DNA of 64,000 bases, taken from positions 24,943 through 88,942 of the forward strand of contig JACRAF010000038.1 in NCBI GenBank assembly GCA_016213505.1. The letters are read 5' to 3'. This document shows, in pieces, positions 54,101 through 62,768 of the stretch (its first letter is position 1; the number at the start of each line of letters is the position of its first letter). This stretch comes from Devosia nanyangense. GTDB taxonomy: Bacteria; Pseudomonadota; Alphaproteobacteria; Rhizobiales; Devosiaceae. Below the pieces are notes generated by a model that searched no databases, had not been told where the DNA came from, and was given only the letters and a program-made list of their open reading frames with translations. Made by a program: the position numbers and the translations under genes.

Positions 54101-55255
54101 TCAGGCGGACCAGACGGTCGCCCCGCCGATGATGGTGCGGCGAACCGTCAGATCGTCGCCGAGATGGACGAGATCGGCGCGCGTACCGTGGCCCAGCTGC
54201 CCACGCTCGGCGGCGATCCCCATCGCCTCGGCGGGATAGAGCGAGGCCATGCGCAGAGCCCCCTCGAGCTGCAGGCCGAGGGTGCGGTGCATATAGGTCA
54301 CGGCATCGATCATGGTGAGATCGGCGCCGGCGAGCGTGCCGTCGGCAAGACGAAGCGCACCATCCTTCCGGTAGACCGTCCGCCCGGTGAGCTCGAACTG
54401 GGTGACACCGGTGCCGGTCGGCGACATGGCGTCGGTGACGAGGAAGATGCGGCCGGGCTCGCGCTTGGCGCGTAGCGCGACCCCGATCGAAGCAGCATCG
54501 ACGTGGATGCCGTCAGCGATCAGTCCGGCACTGAGCGCACCGAGATCGAGCGCGGCGCCGACGACGCCCGGCTCGCGATTGCCGAGCTGGCGCTGGGCGT
54601 TGAAGAGGTGCGTCACCATGCTGGCGCCCGCATCCGCCGCCGCCTTGACCGCGGCATAGGTGCCATCGGAGTGGCCGATGCTGACGACGATGCCGGCGTC
54701 GGCAAGGCGGGTGATCTGGGTCGGGGTCACGTTCTCGACCGCGACCGTGGTCAACAGGTTGGGCAGGCGCCCGCGCGCCTCGACGAGAGCGATGACGTCG
54801 GCCTCGTCCATCGGCCGGATCAGCGCCGGATCGTGCGCGCCCTTGCGGGCGACGCTCAGGTGTGGCCCCTCGAGATGCAGCCCGAGGAACCCGGGGACGC
54901 CCCGCTGCGCCGCGGCGATACCGGCGGCGACCGTCGCTGCGGTGTTTTGGCGCGTGTCGGTGACAAGGGTCGGCAGGCATGCCGTGGTGCCGAACCGTGC
55001 GAATGTGGTGCAGATGGTCGCGATGGTCTCGACGCTCGGGGCATCGTTGAGGAGCGCGCCGCCGCCGCCGTTGACCTGCAGGTCGATGAACCCCGGCACG
55101 AGGATGCCGCCGCCGAGCGGCACGCGCTCGGCGTCGGTCGGGGAATCGGCGGCGATGATGCCCTCAATGCGACCGCCGTCGACGACCAGCGCCGAACGGT
55201 CCCACCACAGCTCGCCGTCGAAGATCCGGGCGCCGGTATAGGCAATGCGGCTCAT
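54101..55255 (-). CDS. nagA: N-acetylglucosamine-6-phosphate deacetylase
   Basis: A 384-residue amidohydrolase that removes acetate from GlcNAc-6-P to give GlcN-6-P. Marks: GFIDLQVNGGGGALLNDAPS, GFLGLHLEGPHLSVARKGAH (metal-binding Glu), VSIGHSDGTYAAVKAA and MVTHLFNAQRQL; the catalytic Asp is in FLVTDAMSPTGTG. The start overlaps the SIS gene stop by 4 bases. Part of the gntR-sis-nagA operon. Confidence 0.95.
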   Translation of the reverse strand: MSRIAYTGARIFDGELWWDRSALVVDGGRIEGIIAADSPTDAERVPLGGGILVPGFIDLQVNGGGGALLNDAPSVETIATICTTFARFGTTACLPTLVTDTRQNTAATVAAGIAAAQRGVPGFLGLHLEGPHLSVARKGAHDPALIRPMDEADVIALVEARGRLPNLLTTVAVENVTPTQITRLADAGIVVSIGHSDGTYAAVKAAADAGASMVTHLFNAQRQLGNREPGVVGAALDLGALSAGLIADGIHVDAASIGVALRAKREPGRIFLVTDAMSPTGTGVTQFELTGRTVYRKDGALRLADGTLAGADLTMIDAVTYMHRTLGLQLEGALRMASLYPAEAMGIAAERGQLGHGTRADLVHLGDDLTVRRTIIGGATVWSA

Positions 55256-56292
55256 ATCGTCTCGGTGACCTTCTTGAGGTGCGGGGGGCGGTCGGGATCG
55301 TGCCCGCGGTAACGCGAGAGCGTCTCGACGAAGCTGTAGAACGAAACGATCAGCGCCAGCGCGTCGGTGATCGGATGGCCCGTCGCGGCAAACGGCAATT
55401 GCTGCGCCGCGGCGACACGCGTGGTCGTCGCGAACGCCGTTGCCCCCTGTTTCGCGAGACGGTCGGCGACCTCCGCGACGGCGGTTTCCGCGGCGTCGCG
55501 GGCAGCCAGTGCCAGTACGGGAAAACCGGCCTCAACGATGCGCGCCGGACCATGCAGCACCTCGGCGGCGCTGTAGGCCTCGGCGTGAATGCCGCAGGTC
55601 TCCTTGAACTTGAGCGCCGCCTCCTGGGCGATCGCGTATGCTGGCCCACGCCCGAGCACGTAGAGCGAGTCGTAACCATCGAGCGCGCCCAGGAGCGGCG
55701 ACCAATCCACGGTGATCGCGCGGGCGAACGTCCCGGGCAACGCATCGAGCGAAGCGAGCAATGCCGCGTCCTCAGTCCAATGGCCGAGGATGGCGAGCCC
55801 GGCGACCACGGAACTCACGAAGCTCTTGGTCGCCGCCACCGATTGCTCGACGCCGGCGGAGAGATCGATGGCGATATCGGCAGCTGCCGCCAGCGGCGAG
55901 GCGGCAGTGTTGGTGAGCGCAATGCTCAGCGCGCCGTTGCGGCGGGCCGACTGCGCCATGGCGACAATGTCGGGACTCTTGCCGGACTGCGAGATCGCGA
56001 TTGCGGCGCAACCATCGAGCCGCAGCTCGCGGCCATAAATGGACATCACCGAGGGGCCGATCGAAGCGACCGGCACGCCCGCTACCAGCTCGATTGCATA
56101 TTTCAGGAACGCTGCAGCGTGATCGGACGAGCCGCGCGCGACGGTCGCGACCATGACGGGCTGCAGTCTTCGCAGCGCGGCGCCCGCCTCGGCGAGGCCG
56201 CCGGCCGAGTGCTCGAGCAGACGACGCGTGGCGTCGGGAATCTCTTCGATTTCCATCCGCATGTGGGTCATTTGAGTCAAACCAGTCACCAT
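55252..56292 (-). CDS. SIS-domain aminosugar deaminase/isomerase (AgaS/NagB-II-like)
   Basis: A 346-residue protein with two SIS domains, similar to the isomerase half of glucosamine-6-phosphate synthase and to AgaS/NagB-II enzymes. It contains GSSDHAAAFLKYAIE, ISQSGKSPDIVAMAQ, ALTNTAASPLAAAADIAIDL and the C-terminal GRGPAYAIAQEAALKFKETC with AEVLHGPARIV. By context it probably converts GlcN-6-P to Fru-6-P and ammonia, taking the place of NagB. The start ATG at 56292 overlaps the gntR stop (TGATG). Reaction direction is inferred from operon content. Confidence 0.85.
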   Translation of the reverse strand: MVTGLTQMTHMRMEIEEIPDATRRLLEHSAGGLAEAGAALRRLQPVMVATVARGSSDHAAAFLKYAIELVAGVPVASIGPSVMSIYGRELRLDGCAAIAISQSGKSPDIVAMAQSARRNGALSIALTNTAASPLAAAADIAIDLSAGVEQSVAATKSFVSSVVAGLAILGHWTEDAALLASLDALPGTFARAITVDWSPLLGALDGYDSLYVLGRGPAYAIAQEAALKFKETCGIHAEAYSAAEVLHGPARIVEAGFPVLALAARDAAETAVAEVADRLAKQGATAFATTTRVAAAQQLPFAATGHPITDALALIVSFYSFVETLSRYRGHDPDRPPHLKKVTETI

Positions 56293-57071
56293 CAACGGCC
56301 AGGCCTGCGCCCGTCGCCGAGGCGCAATTCGGCGACGAAATCATAGGTATCGCCGCGATAGACCGAGCGGGTGAACTCCACCACCCGGCCCGAAGCAAGG
56401 TAAGAGATGCGCTCGATGTGCAGGCTGGCGGCGCCGGGGGATACTTCGAGCAGCTTGGCATCCTCCTCGTCGAGGCTGACCGCGCGGATGCGCTGGATGG
56501 CGCGCACCGGGCGGTTGCCGCTCTTTTCGAGATGCGCGTAGAGCGATGTTCCAATCGCCTCGGGATCGGGCAGGATACTGGCCGACAGCGCGGCGCGTTC
56601 GATGGCGAGCGGTACGTCGCCCGAAATGCGCAGACGCGCCACTCGGGCGACGCTGTCAGCGGACGAGAGGCCGAGCGTTACCGTCTCCTCCGGGGATGGC
56701 GGGTAGAGGCCGCGATCGAGCCATTCGGAGCGAACCGCCATGCCGCGCCGCGCCATGTCCTCGGCGAACGAGGTGAGCTGACTCAGCGACTGCTCGACGC
56801 GGCTGGGCTGCGGGGCGACATAGGTGCCCGAACCGTGGCGCTGCACCAAAACGCCCTCGCGCACGAGGTGCTGCACCGCCTTGCGGACGGTGACGCGCGA
56901 CATGTCGACGCGCGCCGCGAGATCGCGCTCGGATGGCAGCGCGTCGCCCGGCTTGATCGCACCGCGATGCACGGCGTCCTCGATCCAGCGCTTCAGCTGA
57001 AGATAGAGCGGTCCACCCTGCGGCAGCGCAATCGATTCGACGCCGAACAATGTGTCGGCTGCATCAGCCAT
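56292..57071 (-). CDS. GntR/HutC family regulator with UTRA domain
   Basis: A 259-residue repressor: an N-terminal winged helix (LPSERDLAARVDMSRVTVRK, then AVQHLVREGVLVQRHGSGTY, about 40-100) and a C-terminal UTRA ligand-binding domain (about 110-255; RISGDVPLAIERAALSASIL). In NagR/DasR relatives, GlcNAc-6-P or GlcN-6-P releases DNA. It is first gene of the nagA operon and divergent from murQ, with two candidate operators between (57137-57155 and 57269-57287). Start at 57071 is favoured over 57104. Confidence 0.9.
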   Translation of the reverse strand: MADAADTLFGVESIALPQGGPLYLQLKRWIEDAVHRGAIKPGDALPSERDLAARVDMSRVTVRKAVQHLVREGVLVQRHGSGTYVAPQPSRVEQSLSQLTSFAEDMARRGMAVRSEWLDRGLYPPSPEETVTLGLSSADSVARVARLRISGDVPLAIERAALSASILPDPEAIGTSLYAHLEKSGNRPVRAIQRIRAVSLDEEDAKLLEVSPGAASLHIERISYLASGRVVEFTRSVYRGDTYDFVAELRLGDGRRPGR

Positions 57072-57136
57072 AGCCGCTTCTCCGTCCCCACCGGGCCTCT
57101 TCATCCGATGCTTCGCGCACCGGCTTTGCGATCATA

Positions 57137-57155
57137 ATACCAATAAAATACCAAT
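57137..57155 (-). promoter_or_regulatory. tandem TGGTAT operator-like site, gntR side
   Basis: On the minus strand the sequence reads ATTGGTAT-TTT-ATTGGTAT: two identical 8-bp half-sites starting 11 bp apart, one helical turn. It lies 66-84 bases before the gntR start. HutC-family regulators often bind TGGTAT-like half-sites, so this is a candidate NagR-type operator. Confidence 0.5.
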
Positions 57156-57268
57156 CACCAAGTGGATTTTCTGCCGCACCCAGTCATTCGCCTAAGCCCT
57201 CATGCACAGGTGTTTTCTAAAGAGGCAGCAAGAGGTCCGCGGCCGCGGATTGCGACAGAAGCTGGACA

Positions 57269-57287
57269 AGTGGTATTTTTTTGGCAT
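57269..57287 (+). promoter_or_regulatory. tandem TGGTAT operator-like site, murQ side
   Basis: On the plus strand the sequence reads AGTGGTAT-TTT-TTTGGCAT, the same two-half-site, 11-bp-spaced pattern as at 57137-57155 but pointing toward murQ. It lies about 180 bases before the murQ start. A likely binding site for the divergent GntR regulator. Confidence 0.45.
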
Positions 57288-57466
57288 TAATGCGCGACAG
57301 GAGACAGAACAATGTCCGGTGCGCTCGACGCAACGAATGGTGATCCCCCCGGCCGTCGTTTGCTGCGGCTGCTCCGTGACTCGCGTCCCGCGTCACACCC
57401 GCACCGTAGTCCGAGCGTCACCTTGCTGCAATTCGGCAGGTCCGTCGCGCGTTCGAGGTTCCATAG

Positions 57467-58381
57467 ATGCCGCTGAGCAATGCCGTGCCAAAGACCGAGA
57501 CGAGGGATGACGGGTCCGTCGGTCTCGATACCTGGGGCGACGAGGCGATCCTCGCCGCCATCCTCGACGGCCAGCGCCGCGCCATCGAGTCGGTGGCGGC
57601 GGCAATCCCGGCGCTGTCGCGGGCGGCGCGACTGGGCGCCGCGGCGATCGAAGGCGGCGGACGGCTCGTCTATCTGGGCGCCGGCAGCCCGGCGCTGATC
57701 TCGCTGGGCGACGCGCTCGAGGTGCCGCAGACCTACGGCATTCCGCACGACCGGATCGTGCTGGTGCTGGCCGACGGCAAGGCCATCACCCGCCTCAACG
57801 GCGTCCGCGAGGATGACGTGGCGGGCGCCCGGTCCGATATCGCCGAGGCCGGGGTGAACTCGGGCGACTGCGTGATCGCGACCTCGGCGAGCGGCTCGAC
57901 GCCCTACACCCTGGCGGGCCTCAAGGCGGCCCGCGCCGCGGGCGCCCGAACCATCGGCATCACCGGCAATGCGGGGTCTCCCCTGTTCGGGGCCGCCGAT
58001 GTCGCCGTGTTGCTCGATGCCGGGCCGGAGGTGATCTCCGGGTCGACGCGGATGGGCGCGGGAACGGCCCAGAAGGCCGCCCTCAACATGCTGTCGACCC
58101 TGATCGGCATCCGCCTCGGCCACGTCCACGACGGGCTGATGGTCAACGTCAAGGCCGACAACGACAAGCTGCGCGGCCGGGCGGCGCGCATCGTCACAAC
58201 CATTACGGGGGCGAACGCCGAAACGGCCGCAGCGGCCCTCAAGACATCGGACGGCGAGGTCAAGCCCGCCATCCTGATCGCGGCCGGGGCAAAGAGCCTG
58301 GCCGACGCCGAGGACATCCTCGGCGCCACCAAAGGAAATGTGCGCCAGGCGCTGGCCAAGCTCAGCGGCAAGACGCCCTAA
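57467..58381 (+). CDS. murQ: N-acetylmuramic acid 6-phosphate etherase
   Basis: A 304-residue SIS-domain lyase that cleaves MurNAc-6-P into GlcNAc-6-P and D-lactate. Family marks: RLVYLGAGSPALISLGDALE, the ADGKAITRLNGVREDDVAGA region, VIATSASGSTPYTLAGLKAA, and the signature GPEVISGSTRMGAGTAQKAA followed by LNMLST. It feeds nagA and the SIS deaminase encoded divergently. First gene of the transport operon; GAGG lies about 9 bases upstream of the ATG. Confidence 0.93.
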   Translation: MPLSNAVPKTETRDDGSVGLDTWGDEAILAAILDGQRRAIESVAAAIPALSRAARLGAAAIEGGGRLVYLGAGSPALISLGDALEVPQTYGIPHDRIVLVLADGKAITRLNGVREDDVAGARSDIAEAGVNSGDCVIATSASGSTPYTLAGLKAARAAGARTIGITGNAGSPLFGAADVAVLLDAGPEVISGSTRMGAGTAQKAALNMLSTLIGIRLGHVHDGLMVNVKADNDKLRGRAARIVTTITGANAETAAAALKTSDGEVKPAILIAAGAKSLADAEDILGATKGNVRQALAKLSGKTP

Positions 58382-58434
58382 TTTCGCAACGGCATCGCCG
58401 CACAGGAGCGGCGATGAAACAGGAGAGGTAGGAA

Positions 58435-59703
58435 ATGACGTTCCAGAAGACTTTGATGCTGGCAAGTGCCACTGCGGCGCTGCTGGCGGGTGCAGGCTCT
58501 GCCTTCGCCGCTGACGTGACGCTCACCATCGAAAGCTGGCGCACCGACGATCTGTCGGTGTGGCAGGACAAGATCATCCCCGCCTTCGAAGCCGCCAATC
58601 CCGGCATCAAGGTGGTGTTCTCGCCGACCGCGCCGACCGAATACAATGCGGCACTAAATGCCAAACTCGACGGCGGCTCCGCCGGCGACATCATCACCTG
58701 CCGCCCGTTCGACGCTTCGCTCGAACTGTTCAACAAGGGCCATCTCGCCCCTCTGACGGACCTGCCAGGCATGGACAACTTCTCGGCCGTGGCCAAGGCC
58801 GCCTGGTCGACCGACGACGCTGCGACAACGTTCTGCGTGCCGATGGGCGCGGTGATCCACGGCTTCTTCTACAACAAGGACGCCTTCGCCAAGGTCGGCA
58901 TCGCCGCTCCGCCGGCCACGGTCGAGGAGTTCTTCGCCGACCTCGAGAAGATCAAGGCCGACGGCACCTACATCCCGCTTGCCATGGGCACCAACGACCA
59001 GTGGGAAGCGGCCACGATGGGCTACAACAACATCGGGCCGAACTACTGGCACGGCGAAGAGGGCCGCCTGGCGCTGATCGCCGGAACGCAGAAGCTGACC
59101 GACGAGCCCTGGGTCGCGCCCTATCGCCAGCTCGCCAAGTGGAAACCCTATCTGGGCGATGGCTTCGAGGCCCAGACCTACTCGGACAGCCAGAACCTGT
59201 TCACCCTGGGCAAAGCGGCGATCTACCCGACCGGTTCGTGGGAAATCGCCGGCTTCGAGGCCAATGCGACCTTCCCGATGGGCGTGTTCGCGCCGCCGGT
59301 CGAGAAGGCCGGCGACACCTGTTACATCTCCGACCACACCGACATCGGCATCGGCATGAACGCCAAGTCGGCCAATCCGGATGCGGCAAAGAAGTTCCTG
59401 AGCTGGGTCGCGTCGCCGGAATTCGGCGGCATCTTCGCCAATGCGCTGCCGGGCTTCTTCGCGCTGGGCAACACCCCGGTCGCGATGCAGGACCCGCTGG
59501 CCCAGGAATTCGTCTCCTGGCGCGACAAGTGCAAGTCGAGCATCCGGTCGACCTACGCGATCCTCAGCCGTGGTACGCCGAACCTCGAGAACGAGACGTG
59601 GAACGCCTCGGTGCAGGTCATCAAGGGCGCCGAGACGCCCGAAGCGGCCGGCGCGCGCCTGCAGGCGGGCCTCGACAGCTGGTATCACCCGGCGGCAATG
59701 TAA
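58435..59703 (+). CDS. sugar ABC transporter substrate-binding protein (CUT1)
   Basis: A 422-residue extracellular solute-binding protein family 1. Signal peptide MTFQKTLMLASATAALLAGA with cleavage near AFA-A; the binding core has NPGIKVVFSPTAPTEYNAAL, VPMGAVIHGFFYNKDAFAKVG, and LFTLGKAAIYPTGSWEIAG. By context it should bind an amino sugar or muropeptide fragment (e.g. MurNAc, GlcNAc or a disaccharide), but the ligand cannot be read from sequence. AGGAGAGGTAGG precedes the start. Confidence 0.92.
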   Translation: MTFQKTLMLASATAALLAGAGSAFAADVTLTIESWRTDDLSVWQDKIIPAFEAANPGIKVVFSPTAPTEYNAALNAKLDGGSAGDIITCRPFDASLELFNKGHLAPLTDLPGMDNFSAVAKAAWSTDDAATTFCVPMGAVIHGFFYNKDAFAKVGIAAPPATVEEFFADLEKIKADGTYIPLAMGTNDQWEAATMGYNNIGPNYWHGEEGRLALIAGTQKLTDEPWVAPYRQLAKWKPYLGDGFEAQTYSDSQNLFTLGKAAIYPTGSWEIAGFEANATFPMGVFAPPVEKAGDTCYISDHTDIGIGMNAKSANPDAAKKFLSWVASPEFGGIFANALPGFFALGNTPVAMQDPLAQEFVSWRDKCKSSIRSTYAILSRGTPNLENETWNASVQVIKGAETPEAAGARLQAGLDSWYHPAAM

Positions 59704-59782
59704 GCCTGTCGTGAAACCTGCCGGATCGCCCACGGGCGATCCGGTTCTCTTGGACGACGGCCAGCGAGCGGGGGCGAACAGC

Positions 59783-60709
59783 GTGGCAACGGACAGCATT
59801 GCGGCACCCAAGCGGCCATTCCGGTCGCACATCCTGGTGTTTCTCGCGCCGGCGGTTCTCGTCTACACGGCGGTGATGATCTTCCCGTTGATCTCGACGC
59901 TCTATCAGTCGTTCTTTTCGAAGGACTGGGCCTTCATCGGCTTCGGCAATTTCGTGACGCTGTTCACCGATCCGCGGCTCTCGGCAAGCTTCTGGAACGC
60001 GCTCGGCAACAATTTCTGGTTCTTCATCATTCACATGGTCGTGCAGAACCCGATCGGCATTCTGCTGGCGGCGCTGCTCAGCAATCCGAAGCTCCGGCTG
60101 CGCGGCTTCTACCGGACCGTGTTCTTCGTGCCGACGTTGCTGAGCTTCGTGATCGTCGGCTTCGTGTGGAAGCTGATCCTCTCGCCGACCTGGGGGGTGA
60201 CGCAGGGCCTGCTCAAATCCGTCGGGCTGGGCGCGCTGTTCCAGCCATGGCTGGGCAAGGAGGAGTACGCGCTGACGACGCTGGCGCTGATCTCCAACTG
60301 GCAATTCATCGGCATCCCCATGATGCTGATCTATGCGGCGCTGCTGTCGATCCCCGACGAGGTGATCGAAGCAGCCGAGTGCGACGGCATCACCGGCTGG
60401 GCGCAGTTCTGGAAGATACAGCTGCCGCTGGTGCTACCGGCCATCGGCATCGTCTCGATCCTCACCTTCGTGGGCAATTTCAACGCCTTCGACCTGGTCT
60501 ATGCGGCGCAGGGTGCACAGCCGGGACCGAACTTCTCGACCGACCTCTTGGGCACGCTGCTCTACCGCACCTTCTTCGGCTACCAGCTGCAGCTGGGCGA
60601 CCGGGCGCTCGGCTCGACCATCGCGGCGGTGATGTTCCTCATCATCCTCACCGGCGTCTGCATCTATCTGTTCGGAGTGCAGACCCGGCTCAGGCGCTAC
60701 CAGTTCTGA
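59783..60709 (+). CDS. sugar ABC transporter permease 1
   Basis: A 308-residue MalF-type permease with six membrane helices and the EAA loop EVIEAAECDGITGWAQFWKI followed by QLPLVLPAIG. Start: GTG 59783 gives a normal short N-terminus; an earlier GTG at 59711 in the same frame is possible. The longest ORF begins inside the binding-protein gene. Pairs with the next permease. Confidence 0.93.
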   Translation: MATDSIAAPKRPFRSHILVFLAPAVLVYTAVMIFPLISTLYQSFFSKDWAFIGFGNFVTLFTDPRLSASFWNALGNNFWFFIIHMVVQNPIGILLAALLSNPKLRLRGFYRTVFFVPTLLSFVIVGFVWKLILSPTWGVTQGLLKSVGLGALFQPWLGKEEYALTTLALISNWQFIGIPMMLIYAALLSIPDEVIEAAECDGITGWAQFWKIQLPLVLPAIGIVSILTFVGNFNAFDLVYAAQGAQPGPNFSTDLLGTLLYRTFFGYQLQLGDRALGSTIAAVMFLIILTGVCIYLFGVQTRLRRYQF

Positions 60710-60716
60710 GGCGCCA

Positions 60717-61556
60717 ATGAGCAAAGCCAGACAATCGCTGTCCAACACGATCGCCGCCCACGCGATCCTCATCACTTATACGGTGATCGCGCTGTTCCCG
60801 GTGTGGGTTGTGTTGATCAACTCACTGAAGAGCCGGAAAGCGATCTTCGGCTCGCCGCTCAGCCTGCCGTTCGGGGACGCGTTCTCGACCATCGGCTACG
60901 AGACCGTGTTCAAGCGTGGCAACTTCATCCTCTATTTCGAGAACAGCCTGATCGTTACCGTCGTGGCGCTGGTCCTGGTGCTCCTGTTCGGCGCCATGGC
61001 GGCGTTCGCGCTCAGCGAATACCGGTTCAGGGGCAACACGCTGGCCGGGCTTTACCTGGCGCTCGGCATCATGATCCCGATCCGGTTGGGCACGGTGGCG
61101 ATCCTCCAGCTGATGGTGGCGACCGGGCTCGCCAACACGCTGGTAGCGCTGATTCTCGTCTACACCGCGCAGGGGCTGCCGCTCTCGATCTTCATCCTCT
61201 CCGAATTCATGCGCACAGTTTCCGACGACCTCAAGAACGCCGGGCGCATCGACGGCATGAACGAATACAAGATCTTCTTCCGCCTGGTGTTGCCTCTGGT
61301 CCGCCCCGCGATGGCGACGGTGGCGGTGTTCACCATGATCCCGATCTGGAACGATCTGTGGTTCCCGCTGATCCTGGCGCCGGCCGAGGCGACCAAGACC
61401 GTGACGCTGGGGGCGCAGATGTTCATCGGCCAGTTCCAGACCGACTGGAACGGCGTTTTGTCGGCCCTGGCGCTGGCGATCGTGCCGGTGCTGGTGCTGT
61501 ACCTCATCTTCTCGCGACAGCTGATCCGCGGCATCACCTCGGGAGCGGTCAAATGA
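60717..61556 (+). CDS. sugar ABC transporter permease 2
   Basis: A 279-residue MalG-type permease with six helices and EAA-like loop DDLKNAGRIDGMNEYKIFFR followed by LVLPLVRPA. It starts 7 bases after permease 1 and overlaps the oxidoreductase start by 4 bases, so the genes are co-expressed. Confidence 0.93.
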   Translation: MSKARQSLSNTIAAHAILITYTVIALFPVWVVLINSLKSRKAIFGSPLSLPFGDAFSTIGYETVFKRGNFILYFENSLIVTVVALVLVLLFGAMAAFALSEYRFRGNTLAGLYLALGIMIPIRLGTVAILQLMVATGLANTLVALILVYTAQGLPLSIFILSEFMRTVSDDLKNAGRIDGMNEYKIFFRLVLPLVRPAMATVAVFTMIPIWNDLWFPLILAPAEATKTVTLGAQMFIGQFQTDWNGVLSALALAIVPVLVLYLIFSRQLIRGITSGAVK

Positions 61557-62602
61557 CGCTGCGGGTTCTCGCCGCCGGGCTGGGCAATATGGGGCGCAGC
61601 CATGCCCTCGCCTACCACCGGCACCCGGGGTTCGAGATCGTCGGGCTGGTCAACCGCTCGGCGCCGCGGCTCTCGGATGAGCTTTCGGGCTACACGATCT
61701 TGCCCGAGTTCGAGCCGGCCCTGCGGGCGCTCAAGCCCGACGTCGTCGCCATCAGCACGTATTCCGATACGCACGCCGACTACGCGGTATTGGCCATGGA
61801 ACAGGGCGCGCATGTGTTCGTCGAAAAGCCGCTGGCGACGACCGTCGCCGATGCCGCGCGGGTGGTCGCCGCCGCGAAGGCCAATGGGCGGAAGCTGGTG
61901 GTCGGCTACATCCTCCGCCACCATCCGTCGTGGATCGGCTTCATCGCCGAGGCGCGCAAACTCGGCGGGCCGTACGTATTCCGGATGAACCTCAACCAGC
62001 AATCGAGCGGGCCGACCTGGGCGACGCACAAGACGCTGATGGAGACCACCTCCCCGATCGTCGATTGCGGTGTGCACTATGTCGACGTGATGTGCCAGAT
62101 CACCGACGCCAAGGCGATCGAGGTGCGCGGCATGGGGCTCAGGCTCAGCGACGAGATCAAGCCCGACATGTACAATTACGGGCACTTCCAGGTGCTGTTC
62201 GCCGACGGTTCGCTGGCCTGGTACGAGGCGGCCTGGGGCCCGATGATCTCGGATGCGGCGTTCTTCGTCAAAGACGTGATGAGCCCCAACGGTTCGGTGT
62301 CGATCGTCATGAACCCCGGCGCCAGATCCGACTCGCACGAGACCCACACCAAGACCGACACCATCAAGGTGCACCGCGCGGCGATAGGACCGGACGGCAA
62401 ATTCGCGCAGCCGGACGAGCTGCTGTCGATGGCAGGTGAGCCGGGTCACGATGCGCTCTGCGCGCGCGAACAGGATTTCGTCCATCGCGCCATCACCGAG
62501 AACATCGACCTCACCCGCCACATGGACGACGCCGTGGCCTCGCTCCGCATCTGCCTTGCGGCGGACGAGAGCGTGCGTACGGGGAAAGCGGTGAGGTTGT
62601 GA
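61553..62602 (+). CDS. Gfo/Idh/MocA family oxidoreductase
   Basis: A 349-residue NAD(P)-dependent sugar dehydrogenase-type protein. N-terminal Rossmann motif VLAAGLGNMGRSHALAYHRH, then GAHVFVEKPLATTVADAARV with the EKP signature, and the C-terminal Gfo/Idh beta sheet (VDCGVHYVDVMCQITDAKAI with catalytic His). Probably oxidises or reduces the imported sugar or a derivative. It is coupled to permease 2 (ATGA overlap) and is followed by a palindromic repeat before the ATPase gene. Confidence 0.92.
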   Translation: MTLRVLAAGLGNMGRSHALAYHRHPGFEIVGLVNRSAPRLSDELSGYTILPEFEPALRALKPDVVAISTYSDTHADYAVLAMEQGAHVFVEKPLATTVADAARVVAAAKANGRKLVVGYILRHHPSWIGFIAEARKLGGPYVFRMNLNQQSSGPTWATHKTLMETTSPIVDCGVHYVDVMCQITDAKAIEVRGMGLRLSDEIKPDMYNYGHFQVLFADGSLAWYEAAWGPMISDAAFFVKDVMSPNGSVSIVMNPGARSDSHETHTKTDTIKVHRAAIGPDGKFAQPDELLSMAGEPGHDALCAREQDFVHRAITENIDLTRHMDDAVASLRICLAADESVRTGKAVRL

Positions 62603-62619
62603 GACAAATGCCTCATCTG

Positions 62620-62745
62620 AAAGCCCCCTCACCCGGCGCTGCGCGCCGACCTCTCCCCCAGAGGGAGAGGTACGGTGGAGCACGATCTGCCTTCACCTCT
62701 CCCTTGGAGCGAGAGGTCGCCCCAAGGGCGGGTGCGAGGGCCTTT
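62620..62745. repeat. MITE-like palindromic element, copy 3 (degenerate)
   Basis: A 126-bp relative of the elements at 19892-20027 and 31674-31804, with AAGCCCCCTCACCCG at the left and a decayed right end (GGGTGCGAGGGCCTTTG), plus ACCTCTCCC/GGGAGAGG arms. It sits between the oxidoreductase and ATPase genes inside the operon. Confidence 0.78.
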
Positions 62746-62768
62746 GTAGAAGCCCGTAGGAGGCACAT

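Larger units (their letters stand above)
57072..57466. promoter_or_regulatory. divergent control region of the amino-sugar regulon
   Basis: About 395 bp between gntR and murQ with no clear gene. It includes an AT-rich stretch with the two tandem operator-like sites, each presumably near one promoter. Small ORFs here are not credible. The rest shows no recognisable RNA element. Confidence 0.6.
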
